Source: Desulfopila inferna | GTDB taxonomy: Bacteria; Desulfobacterota; Desulfobulbia; Desulfobulbales; Desulfocapsaceae | Assembly (NCBI RefSeq): GCF_016919005.1 | Contig: NZ_JAFFQE010000006.1 | Coordinates: 124,001 to 188,000, forward strand | Direction of reading: 5' to 3' | Length of the DNA stretch: 64,000 bases | Part shown: positions 35,219-44,851 of the stretch, piece after piece | Layout: each line of letters starts with the position of its first letter | Numbering within the stretch: the first letter of the stretch is position 1 | Notes under the pieces: model-generated | The model's input: the letters and a program-made list of their open reading frames with translations, nothing else | Told to the model about the DNA's origin: nothing | Databases searched by the model: none | Position numbers and translations under genes: made by a program

Positions 35219-37582
35219 CTACTTCAACCCGCACACTTTCATTTTTCGGAATAAGGTCTTTCGCGACACCCCCAACTCCTTGGCCGCCTTGGATTTATTC
35301 CATCTGGTCTGCTCGAGTGCTTCCATAATCACCTTCTTTTCCACTTCTATCAGGGTATCTTTTAGGTTTTGACCGTTTCTGGGAACAGGAGAATCCACAT
35401 ATCCTGTTTCTTTTTGCCTCTGCATTCCTGGTACCTGCATGAAATCCAGGTTTTTCATAGTAATAAAGCGACGAAGGGCATTCTGAAGCTCCCTGATATT
35501 GCCGGGCCAGGGATAGTTTTTCAGGGTCTCCAGTTCTTCACTGGAGAGCGAGGCTATACTGTGAGAAGATCCATATTCCTTTAAAAAATGATTAATTAAG
35601 ATAAAAATATCATCTCCCCTTTCCCGCAAAGGCGGCAGGTGAATGGGAATTACATGTATCCTGAAAAAGAAATCCTGTCGTATATTGTCGGTCCCCACCA
35701 GAAGTTGCAGATCCTTGTTCGATGCCGCGATGATACGCAGGTCTGGCCGGATAAGACGCCTGCTTCCCACAGGTGAAAATCCGCCACCGTCGATTGCCCT
35801 CAACAGCTTAACCTGAAGATTAGGACTGATATCACCTATTTCATCGAGAAACAGCGTGCCTCCACCTGCCGCCTCAAGATAGCCCTTTTTGTCCGCATTA
35901 GCCCCGGTAAAGGCACCCCGGGCTGTACCGAAAAACTCGCTTTCGATCAGATTCTCCGGAATGGCAGCACAGTTGACTGCAATGAAATTTTTGTCCTTGC
36001 GGGCGCTGGTATCGTGAATCGCCTGGGCGACCAGCTCCTTTCCGGTACCAGATTCTCCATACACAAAAACATTATCATCGGTGGTCGCCGCCTTGACAAT
36101 AAGCTCAAAGACATCCTGCATGGCCTGACAATTGCCGATGATATTTTTGAATTTATAGCGATCACGTATCGTCGAGCGCAGCAGAAGATTCTCATTACGA
36201 AGCCTCTCCTCCATATTTTTAAATACCGTGAAGTCTGCTAAGAATCCTTCAACCGACGCGCCTCCATCTTCATCATGAGAGAGCACTTGGGCCTTATCGA
36301 AAACCCATTTCATTTCGCCGGCCGCGGTCATGACCCGATATTCGCATTCATATGGCTTGTTCTCACTGATTGCCAGGCGAGCTCTTTCATGCAGGCGTTC
36401 CAGGTCATCGGGATGAATCAGATGTTTCAATTCAAATAAATCGTTTCCGATAAAAAAAGAAGGCTCATGACCAAAAATCTGCCTGCACCCTTCACTGACA
36501 AAATTAACCCGCCAGGAGTTTTTTGATATGGTTATCCTGTAAGCCATTCCCGGCAAATTACGCAACAGTGCTGAGAGGCGACGCTCACTTCTTAAAACCT
36601 GACGCTCAGCCCGCTTAACCCTGGTGACATCCCGAATAGATTCTATCGCCCCGACTACCTGACCCTCATGATCCAGAATAGGCCCGGCCGTGACCCAGAT
36701 TTCTCCACCCTCTCCATTATACAGATCGGGAATAACTCGCTCGGCCAGGATCTTTTTTTCTTCAACCTGGATGGCATGATCCCGGAAGAGATCCTTTACC
36801 TTTTCAGAACCCCGGATATCCTTGTTAAGGACTCCCTCGAGAATCAGCTGCAGCAGAAGAGGTTCTGAAGAGGTATAAAATTTTTTCAGATACGGCTTGA
36901 AATTTTTGCCCATCACCGTACTCTTCGTCACCCCGGTCATATCAACCATGGCACGGTTCCAGGCGATGATGTTTTCGCTGGTATCTACTACAGAAATTGG
37001 ATATGGGAGAAAATCGATTATATCGGCCAGCTGCTTTCTCGAAGTCTCGAGCTCCATGGTCCGCTGGCGGACCAGTTCTTCAAGCATCAGCCGGTATTTT
37101 TCAAGCTGCTCTTCAATCTTTCTCTTTTCTGTGATGTCTCTCGCTGTCCCTTCCACAGCAATGACTTGACCATCATCGTCGAATATCGGAATTTCAATGG
37201 TAACGAAACGCCTCAGTGCCCCGCTTTTGTGATAAATCTCCATCTCATAAGGTGGTTGACGCACCCCCTGGCAGGAAAGCCGTGTCGACTGCTCCGCAAT
37301 TTTATTGATCTCGTTTGGTGTCCAGAGTTCATCAGCCTTCATGCCGATATATTCATCAGGCGCAAAACCGAGAATGTTGCCGTAGGATGGGCTGATAAAA
37401 GTGAACCGGCCCTCCTTGTCATGACGATAAAAGAGGAATTCTTCCTTGAGATTATCCAGCATCCTGGCGTAGCGCCCTTCGCTTTCCAACAACGCCTGCG
37501 AAAGTTTCTCGTTTTCAGCAACTTTTGATTCGAGTTCTTTTTCAAGAGAGAGAACCTGTGCCGCTGTTTGCCTGTTCGCCAT
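35219..37582 (-). CDS. Sigma-54-dependent transcriptional activator with three PAS domains
   Basis: A 787-residue enhancer-binding protein. Three PAS domains (about residues 30-140, 190-310, 330-450) replace a receiver, so it senses a ligand or redox state directly. The AAA+ domain has Walker A GESGTGKE, the sigma-54 contact loop GAFTGA and Walker B GGGTLFLDEIGDI. A Fis-type helix-turn-helix ends the protein (WNKSKAAKELGVSRKTLFRK). AGGAGG five bases before ATG 37582 fixes the start; a longer frame to 37633 lacks a site. It lies between the aldehyde oxidoreductase operon and alanine dehydrogenase, both preceded by -24/-12 elements, and is their likely regulator. Confidence 0.92.
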   Translation of the reverse strand: MANRQTAAQVLSLEKELESKVAENEKLSQALLESEGRYARMLDNLKEEFLFYRHDKEGRFTFISPSYGNILGFAPDEYIGMKADELWTPNEINKIAEQSTRLSCQGVRQPPYEMEIYHKSGALRRFVTIEIPIFDDDGQVIAVEGTARDITEKRKIEEQLEKYRLMLEELVRQRTMELETSRKQLADIIDFLPYPISVVDTSENIIAWNRAMVDMTGVTKSTVMGKNFKPYLKKFYTSSEPLLLQLILEGVLNKDIRGSEKVKDLFRDHAIQVEEKKILAERVIPDLYNGEGGEIWVTAGPILDHEGQVVGAIESIRDVTRVKRAERQVLRSERRLSALLRNLPGMAYRITISKNSWRVNFVSEGCRQIFGHEPSFFIGNDLFELKHLIHPDDLERLHERARLAISENKPYECEYRVMTAAGEMKWVFDKAQVLSHDEDGGASVEGFLADFTVFKNMEERLRNENLLLRSTIRDRYKFKNIIGNCQAMQDVFELIVKAATTDDNVFVYGESGTGKELVAQAIHDTSARKDKNFIAVNCAAIPENLIESEFFGTARGAFTGANADKKGYLEAAGGGTLFLDEIGDISPNLQVKLLRAIDGGGFSPVGSRRLIRPDLRIIAASNKDLQLLVGTDNIRQDFFFRIHVIPIHLPPLRERGDDIFILINHFLKEYGSSHSIASLSSEELETLKNYPWPGNIRELQNALRRFITMKNLDFMQVPGMQRQKETGYVDSPVPRNGQNLKDTLIEVEKKVIMEALEQTRWNKSKAAKELGVSRKTLFRKMKVCGLK

Positions 37583-37773
37583 AGTAACCTCCTGATATAT
37601 AGCGGTTTTAGCTAGACCAGCAGCTTCGCCCATTATTATCGCTAACTATACTGGATGGACACTACAGAATGATCAGATCCTGTCGCTGCCCATATTGCAT
37701 ACAATATTAATCCCTATTTGTAAATGATAGAGCACGACAAAAAGGGTCAAGAAGGCAACATTAGGGACCAACC

Positions 37774-37809
37774 TGACCCATTTCTGCGATCAGAAACGTG
37801 AAATTTCAC
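37774..37809. promoter_or_regulatory. Clustered palindromes, probable activator site for alanine dehydrogenase
   Basis: TGACCCA (37774-37780) is followed by TTTCTG-CGAT-CAGAAA (37781-37796) and the perfect 12-bp palindrome GTGAAATTTCAC (37798-37809). The cluster lies 60-95 bp upstream of the -24/-12 element at 37868. TGACCCA recurs upstream of other genes of the island. Confidence 0.45.
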
Positions 37810-37867
37810 ATCCCGCCCCTGCTTCCACTGCACCACTACTCCACTTTTATAACTTACCGGGGAACCT

Positions 37868-37883
37868 TGGTATATATTTTGCT
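37868..37883 (+). promoter_or_regulatory. Sigma-54 (-24/-12) promoter for alanine dehydrogenase
   Basis: TGGTATATATTTTGCT has GG and GC exactly 10 bp apart and a good -12 half (TTTGCT); the -24 half keeps only TGG. It lies 145 bp before the start codon. Confidence 0.55.
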
Positions 37884-38027
37884 TACCTTCGCGGGTAGAT
37901 TACATGCAATGCAGTCGTGTGATCCCTGATGTATATCCCGCTGCCATGAAGTGGAGACTGCGATTCACCGCACTTCGGCTTCAGAGGCAATCATTTAAGA
38001 ATGAAATAGTAATGGAGACAAACAATT

Positions 38028-39146
38028 ATGATCGTCGGTATTCTCAAAGAAATTAAATCAGAAGAAAATCGTGTCTGCATGACTCCCGCAGGGGTAGAAG
38101 TACTCAAGCAAAATGGTCATACCGTTCTGGTAGAGCAAGATGCCGGGCAGGGCAGCGGCTTTTCAGATCAGGCATTCATCAGCGCCGGCGCGACCATCAT
38201 CTCGTCACCAGAGGGGATCTATGCCGAGGCCGATATGGTCATGCATGTAAAAGAGCCGCAGCCGTCTGAATACGAAATGATTCGCCCAGGCCAGATAGTT
38301 TTCACCTATCTTCATCTGGCCGCGGATCAACGCCAGACCGAAGCACTGATCAACCGGCGCTCTGTCAATATCGCTTATGAAACGATCCAGAAAGACGATG
38401 GCTCGCTCCCCCTGCTGACGCCTATGAGCGAGGTCGCCGGTCGAATGGCCATCCAGGAAGGTGCCAAATATCTGGAGATGGCGCAGGGTGGCTCCGGTGT
38501 TCTTTTGGGTGGTATACCAGGGGTCGATCCGGGAACAGTTATGGTCATTGGAGGCGGTGTTGTGGGTGTCAACGCCGCCAAAATGGCCTGCGGACTAGGC
38601 GCCAAAGTCTATATCCTGGATATGAACCTTGACCGGTTGCGCTATCTGTCCGATGTCATGCCTGCCAATTGCATACCGCTTATGTCCAGCCCGGAAACAA
38701 TCCGTCACCTCTCCACAAAGGCGGATGTAGTGGTAGGCGCGGTTCTGATTCCCGGGACCAAGGCCCCAAAACTTATTACCAAAGACATGCTCAAAACCAT
38801 GAAACCTGGATCTGTTATCGTGGATGTAGCCATCGACCAGGGGGGCTGTTTTGAAACCTCCAAAGCAACCACCCATGGTAACCCGATTTATACCGTCGAT
38901 AAGGTCATCCATTATTGCGTCGCGAATATGCCGGGTGGAGTCGCCAGAACATCTACCCTGGGCCTGACCAACGCCACGCTTCCTTATGTAGTACAGATCG
39001 CCAACAAGGGCTGGGAACAGGCAATGCTTGAAAACCAGGAAATAAGACGGGGGGCCAATGTGATTGATGGTCATATTACCTATGAGGGCGTGGCCCAGGC
39101 CTTTGATATGCCGTACACCCCTATCGATACACTGCTGAATAAATAA
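38028..39146 (+). CDS. ald: Alanine dehydrogenase
   Basis: A 372-residue NAD-dependent enzyme that interconverts alanine and pyruvate plus ammonium. The catalytic lysine and histidine are in MHVKEPQPSEYEM and TYLHLAADQ, and the nucleotide-binding loop is VIGGGVVGVNAAKMACG near residue 170. Length and start (MIVGILKEIKSEENRV) match the family. GGAG lies about 10 bases before ATG 38028. It is divergent from the sigma-54 activator, with a -24/-12 promoter. In this setting it probably deaminates alanine formed by the neighbouring aminotransferases, returning pyruvate. A MITE-like element is inserted right at its stop codon. Confidence 0.93.
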   Translation: MIVGILKEIKSEENRVCMTPAGVEVLKQNGHTVLVEQDAGQGSGFSDQAFISAGATIISSPEGIYAEADMVMHVKEPQPSEYEMIRPGQIVFTYLHLAADQRQTEALINRRSVNIAYETIQKDDGSLPLLTPMSEVAGRMAIQEGAKYLEMAQGGSGVLLGGIPGVDPGTVMVIGGGVVGVNAAKMACGLGAKVYILDMNLDRLRYLSDVMPANCIPLMSSPETIRHLSTKADVVVGAVLIPGTKAPKLITKDMLKTMKPGSVIVDVAIDQGGCFETSKATTHGNPIYTVDKVIHYCVANMPGGVARTSTLGLTNATLPYVVQIANKGWEQAMLENQEIRRGANVIDGHITYEGVAQAFDMPYTPIDTLLNK

Positions 39147-39151
39147 TGTAT

Positions 39152-39315
39152 CCTGATTACCCCTAATCCTCAGCTCAAGGTCGGGACTGCTCTTTTCACG
39201 GGTCTCTGCAGCCCGGACGGCTGCAGCGAAGCCCCCATTGACGGGTTTATGGCGTCCCGATGAAAAGAGCAGTCCCGGCCTGGGCCAGGAGAGGCTGAGT
39301 TTCAGGGGTAATCAG
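39152..39315 (+). mobile_element. MITE-like element, full copy
   Basis: A 164-bp non-coding element with terminal inverted repeats CTGATTACCCCT / AGGGGTAATCAG and a perfect 9-bp flanking direct repeat ATAATGTAT (39143-39151 and 39316-39324). Inside, CGGGACTGCTCTTTTCA (39182-39198) pairs perfectly with 39261-39277, and CTGCAGCC pairs with GGCTGCAG within the loop, giving a branched fold. It matches 57963-58125 on the opposite strand almost base for base. Confidence 0.85.
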
Positions 39316-39324
39316 ATAATGTAT

Positions 39325-39809
39325 TGCAACTGCGCCTCCAGCGCCCTGCCCAATCGTGCTCCGGAAAGCACGCGCCGGGAACTTGAGGCGACTGCTGTTA
39401 ACAGACCAGTTTTGGTTGCCCTTCCCGTCGCCCTTCTTCTTTTCCTTTTTTGAACCAGACAGGGACTCTTCAGCATTACCAGATCACCCGGTCAAGGGTT
39501 CCACGCCTTCCACACTGTTGCGGATAACACCATAATCCCTGGAAAAAAGTTTGGGCCACATTCTTGAACTTAAATGGGTCACAAAGGCGCAACAGCTAGA
39601 TTTTATTAAGTTAAATTACTGTATTTATTGATATTACAGCTATAGAGCGGTTTTGATACAGAGTGGGCCTACATTAACTCCTGCCGTACTCAAGCGAGGC
39701 AGAAACCATACTCCGAAACTTTAACGAAATACTGCTATCTTCCCTGTTTCCCTTTGCAGAACCTCATATAAATGCTCAAGGGCAGAGGAGCTGTAATCCC
39801 GTCACCTGC
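39325..39809. other. Intergenic region between ald and the outer-membrane protein gene
   Basis: No gene was recognised. AAATGGGTCA at 39572-39581 repeats, in complement, the TGACCCA motif found upstream of ald and of the TRAP operon, and may be part of an activator site for the promoter at 39810. The 39600-39680 part is AT-rich. Short open frames here have no family resemblance. Confidence 0.4.
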
Positions 39810-39825
39810 TGGCACTCATCTTGCT
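39810..39825 (+). promoter_or_regulatory. Sigma-54 (-24/-12) promoter for the outer-membrane protein
   Basis: TGGCACTCATCTTGCT differs from the TGGCACG-N4-TTGCW consensus at one defined position and has the exact GG-N10-GC spacing. It is the best such match in the window. The start codon is 206 bp downstream. Confidence 0.7.
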
Positions 39826-40030
39826 ATCTGCTATGCAAAGGTTACTGAACCATTGACAAAATTCTCATTCACTTCAAAGGCAGTGGCCGCAAGGGTTTTT
39901 AACCAAGGGTCTCATGGCCCTCTTCAATTGCTCAATCCAATAATGGCTGTACTTCAAAAGCAGCCATACAGCGGTCCTTTGCAGATTTCTGTGAAGACCT
40001 TAGAACCATTTTTTAAGGAGGAAAGAGGTT

Positions 40031-40903
40031 ATGAAAAAACGTTTTTGGGCAGCCATGTTGTCTTTAGCAATTTTATCTTGCACCACCCTTGCAGCCGCCG
40101 ACGTCATCGATCCACTCGACAACGGCTCGGCCCCCCCTGGCCTCTTTGCACTGGTCACTTATTTTGGGCAGGATAACATACCTGAGGTTACCGACCAGGA
40201 TGGCAATGAATATGATTTTGGTCTCAAGGCAAGCAGTATGGTGATCCGTCCGGTATATTTCATCGGCCAGGTAGCGAACAAATTCACCTACGGCCTTAAC
40301 GCCATCATCCCTACTGTCCACCTGAGTCTGGACAGCGATAATGCCTTTGGGGCGCCATCGAGCAATGAGTTCGGTCTTGGCGATATCGGTATCAGCCCCT
40401 TTATATTTCTCTATGAAAACTTCGATTCACAGCTCTTTTTGTCCTTCTGGGAATTTGCATTTTTGCCCACTGGAGATTATGACAAAAACAACGCCGTCAA
40501 TATCGGCAGGGATACCTACTGGTTTCAACACCAGCTGGCCTTTGGCTGGTATCCAGGCAAATTCGGGATAGACGCAAATCTCAACTATTTTCAATATACC
40601 GAGAGTGATGAGCTGAACTACGAGGAATCCGATGCGGTCGAGGTCGAAACTGTCGTTCACTATGCATTGACCGATAATTTCAGGGTAGGCCTCAACGCCG
40701 CGTACTGGATAGGCGTTGAAGGTGCAAAAGACAACGGGGTAACTATTCCGGACAGTGAACCTATGAGCTTTAAACTCGGACTCAACCTTTATTATATGAT
40801 GAGTGAGAGTTTCTCAGTAGGTTTTCGCTGGATGCATACTGTTGACTCCGAGAACTCCACCATGGGCGATTCGGCATATATAAAACTGGCATACGTCTTT
40901 TAA
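40031..40903 (+). CDS. Outer-membrane beta-barrel protein, phenol-degradation MetA/SphA-like family
   Basis: A 290-residue protein with a signal peptide (MKKRFWAAMLSLAILSC, cleavage near AAA) and alternating beta-strands ending in aromatic Phe (KLAYVF at the C-terminus), as in outer-membrane barrels. The pattern of strands with FGLGDIGISPFIFLYEN and FWEFAFLPTGDYDKN matches the family annotated as the transporter of the MetA phenol-degradation pathway. These act as channels for hydrophobic or organic substrates. AAGGAGG precedes ATG 40031. Its sigma-54 promoter ties it to the catabolic island; it may pass the substrate into the periplasm. Confidence 0.8.
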   Translation: MKKRFWAAMLSLAILSCTTLAAADVIDPLDNGSAPPGLFALVTYFGQDNIPEVTDQDGNEYDFGLKASSMVIRPVYFIGQVANKFTYGLNAIIPTVHLSLDSDNAFGAPSSNEFGLGDIGISPFIFLYENFDSQLFLSFWEFAFLPTGDYDKNNAVNIGRDTYWFQHQLAFGWYPGKFGIDANLNYFQYTESDELNYEESDAVEVETVVHYALTDNFRVGLNAAYWIGVEGAKDNGVTIPDSEPMSFKLGLNLYYMMSESFSVGFRWMHTVDSENSTMGDSAYIKLAYVF

Positions 40904-40921
40904 ACAGCCCTCCAATGTATG

Positions 40922-40955
40922 TGACCGGTCATCGGAGCTCTTTGATGACCGGTCA
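40922..40955 (+). terminator. Hairpin after the outer-membrane protein gene
   Basis: TGACCGGTCATC at 40922-40933 pairs perfectly with GATGACCGGTCA at 40944-40955, with a 10-base loop, 18 bp after the stop. No T run follows. Confidence 0.6.
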
Positions 40956-41204
40956 AGCTTCAAGCCCTCCGCATCTTCCTGACTCATCCATTATCGCTCA
41001 ATGCCCCTCAAAGGGCAACAATCTCAATCTTATTGCGCGACGGCAAAGATCGACGAGGAGGATCAGACATAGCTTGAATTTCAGCCCAGCTGGTGCGGAA
41101 GAACATCGTGAATCAGCATTGCCGGCGGAGCTGACAACCGATCAGGCACCAGGAAAGATGCGATATGTGATGACTTGAATACTGGAGAATCGGGAGGGAT
41201 TAAC

Positions 41205-42065
41205 GTGCAGAAAAACAAAAGAGATCAAAAAGAGATGACATTCATGCAGGTTGGAGATTTTGTCTCTGATTTCGGAGGCAATGAGCTCGAGCATACGGAC
41301 GATCTGACCGGCAGAACCCTTGACATCGATTTCGATACCGGCTGGACGGTTCGTTATCGCTTTATGCCCGATCGGCGCCTGGAGTGGCGGATGCTTGCTG
41401 GATCGGGGTTTGATCAGAAGGCGGCAAAACAGGGCCTGGAAAGTTACCGCGCCACCTGCCTGCGCGAAGGCTATTTTCTGGTCGATTTCATCAGCAGTCA
41501 TCAGCCGGTCCAGACGATGAGCCTGCTCGTTGACCTGATCCAAAATATTGCCACGATGGTTGAGGCCACCATGCCGACCCGCGAAGAAACGTTGAAGCCC
41601 CTCTTCCAGAGGGTCTTGGATAAGGAGCTGCTGACGCCTGTACGGGCAACGATCGCCCACGGCGCTCTGGATTGCCGCTTTGGCGAAGATACGCCAATCC
41701 ACGAGCCGACCGAGGATCTGATCGGCAAAAGGGTGCGCTATCAATACGGCAAAAAAGACGCCTACGAGCATATTTACTTGAGCAGCAGGTTGTATACCTG
41801 GAACTGTATTCAGGGCCCGGAGGCCGGCCTGGCCGACACCGACTATTGCCGGTATTACCGGGTCGCAGATGATTTTTACCTGTTTGTCTGGCTGGAAAAG
41901 ATCATACCCACTGTCGGTCTGGTTCTCATTGATTTTCAACAAAAAAAGACCAGCGGCAAAATTTTTGGCTATCAAGACGGCGATTTCGGCGCTACCTGCA
42001 ATACCCCGGTGGGTGCCAATCTTAGCATTCAAAATCAGACGAGGTACGACCATGTTGGGAATTGA
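41205..42065 (+). CDS. MoaF-family protein
   Basis: About 286 residues with two lipocalin-like MoaF domains; the C-terminal one contains GKRVRYQYGKKDAYEHIYLS and RVADDFYLFVWLEKIIPTVG. The family takes its name from the monoamine-inducible moaEF genes of Klebsiella; it is often mislabelled as molybdenum cofactor biosynthesis. The biochemical role is unknown. GTG 41205 is chosen because GGGAGGG lies six bases upstream; an earlier TTG at 41175 has none. It overlaps the next aminotransferase by 14 bp, so the two are translationally coupled and probably act on the same substrate. Confidence 0.8.
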   Translation: MQKNKRDQKEMTFMQVGDFVSDFGGNELEHTDDLTGRTLDIDFDTGWTVRYRFMPDRRLEWRMLAGSGFDQKAAKQGLESYRATCLREGYFLVDFISSHQPVQTMSLLVDLIQNIATMVEATMPTREETLKPLFQRVLDKELLTPVRATIAHGALDCRFGEDTPIHEPTEDLIGKRVRYQYGKKDAYEHIYLSSRLYTWNCIQGPEAGLADTDYCRYYRVADDFYLFVWLEKIIPTVGLVLIDFQQKKTSGKIFGYQDGDFGATCNTPVGANLSIQNQTRYDHVGN

Positions 42066-43425
42066 TCTGCACGAGACCGCTGCCGCTTTGCAGCGCGAAC
42101 TGCTGGAGTTTACCAGATTGCATCCCCGTTCCGGTGAATGCTACCGGCAGGGTCTGGAACATTACCTCTACGGAGCTCCTCTGCACTGGATGCAGCAATG
42201 GTCCGGCAGCTATCCTGTCTATGTGGCCACAGCTCAAGGGGCAAGGGTTGAGGATGTGGACGGCAACAGCTATATAGATTTTGCCCTCGGTGATTCCGGG
42301 GCCATGTACGGCCACGCAAACCCGGCCACAGTCAAGGCAATAAGTAACCAGCTTGCCAAGGGCTCAACTTTTATGCTGCCCACCGAGGAGAGCCTCTGGG
42401 TCGGCAAGGAACTGGCAAGACGTTTTGGCCTTCGCTATTGGCAGCTTACCACCTCGGCAACAGACGCCAATCGTTTTGTGCTGCGGCTCTGCCGAATGAT
42501 CACCGGCCGCAACAAGATGCTTACCTTCAACTGGAACTACCACGGCAGTGTCGATGAGACCCAGGTTGAATTCGACTCCGGACGGCTCATGGTACCGCGC
42601 CAGGATGTTTACCATAACGGTATTGATCATCGTCAGACCACACGCCTGGCGGAATTTAACGACATAGCCGGCCTGGAAGAGTCCCTCAGCCATGGAGACG
42701 TGGCCTGCGTTCTCACCGAACCGGTGATGACCAATATCGGCATGGTGCCACCGGATCCCTGCTACCACAAGGCCCTGCGCGAGATGACGCGGCGTTACGA
42801 TGTACCACTGATTATCGATGAAACACATACTATCTCCAGCGGCCCGAGCGGCTATACCGGCAAATACGGGCTGATGCCGGATTTTTTGGTTCTCGGCAAA
42901 GCAATCGGAGGCGGAATCCCCATTGCCGTCTGGGGGGCCAGCGAGACAATGGCCGAACGGATCTGGCAGGCGCGGCCGCCTTTCAAGCCGGGTGAGCCGA
43001 TCAATCACTACGGATTCGGTGGCACCCTGGCCGGCAGCGCCCTCCAAATAGTGGCACTCAAGGCTACCCTTGAGGAAATCATGACCGATGACAATTTCTG
43101 CCGTATGGAGAAGATGGCTCTTCGCTTTGAAGCCGGCACCAACGAGGTGATCAAAAAACACCGGCTTCCCTGGCATGTCACGCGTATAGGTGCCCGTGCT
43201 GAATATCTGTTTTTGGATCATCCCCCGAAGAATGGTGGCGAAGCTCACTTGGGCCGGCATGCGCTGCTCGAGGCCTATATTCATCTCTACCTGTTGAATA
43301 GGGGCATTCTCCTGACTCCCTTCCACAATATGGCCCTGATGTGCCCATTCGTCAGCGAAGCCGACGTTGACCGGCATTCACTTTTGCTGGATGAATGTTT
43401 ATTCACCATCAAAGAGGAGCGCTGA
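42052..43425 (+). CDS. Class III PLP aminotransferase, glutamate-1-semialdehyde-mutase-like
   Basis: A 457-residue fold-type I enzyme. The substrate loop and cofactor contacts show FALGDSGAMYGHANP, TTSATDANRFVLRL and NWNYHGSVDETQ, and the PLP aspartate is in IIDETHTISSGPSG. The Schiff-base lysine is near residue 283 in VLGKAIGGGIPIAVWG. It is related to, but not the same as, HemL. Position after a MoaF gene and before a TRAP transporter suggests use of an amine or omega-amino acid. Start ATG 42052 has GAGG seven bases upstream and overlaps the MoaF gene; a longer frame from 41869 is rejected. It converges on the TRAP operon. Confidence 0.85.
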   Translation: MLGIDLHETAAALQRELLEFTRLHPRSGECYRQGLEHYLYGAPLHWMQQWSGSYPVYVATAQGARVEDVDGNSYIDFALGDSGAMYGHANPATVKAISNQLAKGSTFMLPTEESLWVGKELARRFGLRYWQLTTSATDANRFVLRLCRMITGRNKMLTFNWNYHGSVDETQVEFDSGRLMVPRQDVYHNGIDHRQTTRLAEFNDIAGLEESLSHGDVACVLTEPVMTNIGMVPPDPCYHKALREMTRRYDVPLIIDETHTISSGPSGYTGKYGLMPDFLVLGKAIGGGIPIAVWGASETMAERIWQARPPFKPGEPINHYGFGGTLAGSALQIVALKATLEEIMTDDNFCRMEKMALRFEAGTNEVIKKHRLPWHVTRIGARAEYLFLDHPPKNGGEAHLGRHALLEAYIHLYLLNRGILLTPFHNMALMCPFVSEADVDRHSLLLDECLFTIKEER

Positions 43426-43505
43426 GGCAAACAAGGTTGAAGATCTTCACGCTGCGAAAATGATGGCGGTACTCTGCCAAACACGCGTTGATCCGCCGGC
43501 AGCAA

Positions 43506-44807
43506 TTAACCGAGCTTGTTCGGCAGCCAGGTAGCGAGTTCGGGGAACACCATCACCGCAATCAGGACGATTAACTGTATCAGCATGAAGGGCGGGGCTG
43601 CGCGCCAGATATCGTTAGTGGTAACATTGGGTGGAGCAACACCCTTCATCATGATCAACGCCCAGCCAAAAGGTGGAGAAAGATATGCCAGCTGCATATT
43701 CAAGATAAACAGGATGGCAAACCAGATAGGATCGAAGCCGAGCATTATGGCGATAGGCATCATGATTGGGGCACAGATGGTCACGACGGCATAGTCGTCC
43801 ATAAACATCCCGAATATCATCAAGGTCAGCTGCATGACAATGAGCACCGTCCAGCGGCTGACTTCGAGTGCCTCAATAAAGGACATGATCATATCCTGGG
43901 CGCCGGCACTCGAATAGAAAACGCCAAAGAGGGTAGCCGGAATAAGGATCCACAGCGCCATTCCGGTTATTTTGAGGGTCTCGGAACATGAATCACGGAT
44001 GACCCTCAGACTCAGCTTCCCTTGCAGGGCGCAAATGAGCATCGCCCCCAGCGCGCCGACTCCGGCCGCTTCGGTGGGGGTGGCGATACCAAGAAAAATC
44101 GAGCCAAGAACCAGCACTACCAGCATGCAGGGCAGGAAAATTTCCCTCAGCGAGTGAAAACGCATGGACCAGGTTACCGTCTCGCTGGTCTTGGGCAGTG
44201 ATTTGGGGCTGACAAGACCGGTGATGACGACAAAGAGGATATAACATGTGGCCAGGATGAGGCCGGGGACAAGACCACCGAAAAAAAGCTGCCCTATCGA
44301 GATTCTGGCGATGAAGGCAAAGATTATCATGATAATAGCAGGCGGAATGATCTCGCCGAGCACGCCCCCCGCCATAACTGTACCCAGAGCCACATTCTTG
44401 CTGTAGTTGTGCTTGAGCATCGCTGGTACGGCCACCAGTCCCATGGTCAGAATCCCAGGGCCAAAACCTCCACACATGGCCAGTGCCACACAGACCACGA
44501 TGGAAACAATGGCCAGACCACCGCGAATACCGGAAAGCCAATAATTCAATCCTTGAAACATGCGTTCGGATATTCCCGACTGGACCAGCAGATTCCCCAT
44601 GATGATAAAGAGCGGAATGGTCATCAGTGTCGGGCTGGTAATTTGCTGATATGTCGTGGTTGCCACCGTATAAAGAGCATCCGGTCCATCAACGAAGAAG
44701 GTAAAGGCAACCGTTATTGCCCCAAGGGCAAAGGTTACCGGTATTCCCAAGGCCAGCAGAACCAACAACCCTCCAAACAAAGTTACTGTGATGATTTCAA
44801 TGCTCAT
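43506..44807 (-). CDS. dctM: TRAP transporter large membrane subunit DctM
   Basis: A 433-residue, about 12-helix protein that carries the substrate and sodium path in tripartite ATP-independent transporters. Typical features are LGIPVTFALGAI at the start, TLMTIPLFIIMGNLLVQSG, GGVLGEIIPPAIIMIIF and AYLSPPFGWALIMMKGVAP. It is third in the leftward DctP-DctQ-DctM order. The ligand is set by DctP and is not known. Confidence 0.92.
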   Translation of the reverse strand: MSIEIITVTLFGGLLVLLALGIPVTFALGAITVAFTFFVDGPDALYTVATTTYQQITSPTLMTIPLFIIMGNLLVQSGISERMFQGLNYWLSGIRGGLAIVSIVVCVALAMCGGFGPGILTMGLVAVPAMLKHNYSKNVALGTVMAGGVLGEIIPPAIIMIIFAFIARISIGQLFFGGLVPGLILATCYILFVVITGLVSPKSLPKTSETVTWSMRFHSLREIFLPCMLVVLVLGSIFLGIATPTEAAGVGALGAMLICALQGKLSLRVIRDSCSETLKITGMALWILIPATLFGVFYSSAGAQDMIMSFIEALEVSRWTVLIVMQLTLMIFGMFMDDYAVVTICAPIMMPIAIMLGFDPIWFAILFILNMQLAYLSPPFGWALIMMKGVAPPNVTTNDIWRAAPPFMLIQLIVLIAVMVFPELATWLPNKLG

Positions 44808-44851
44808 AAGTGATCCGATTCTGATTCTCGATTATTAGCGGGCTGCGGATA

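Noticed and set aside
41869-42051. Longer start for the second aminotransferase
   Set aside because: Would overlap the MoaF gene by nearly 200 bp; ATG 42052 has a ribosome-binding site and fits the family length.
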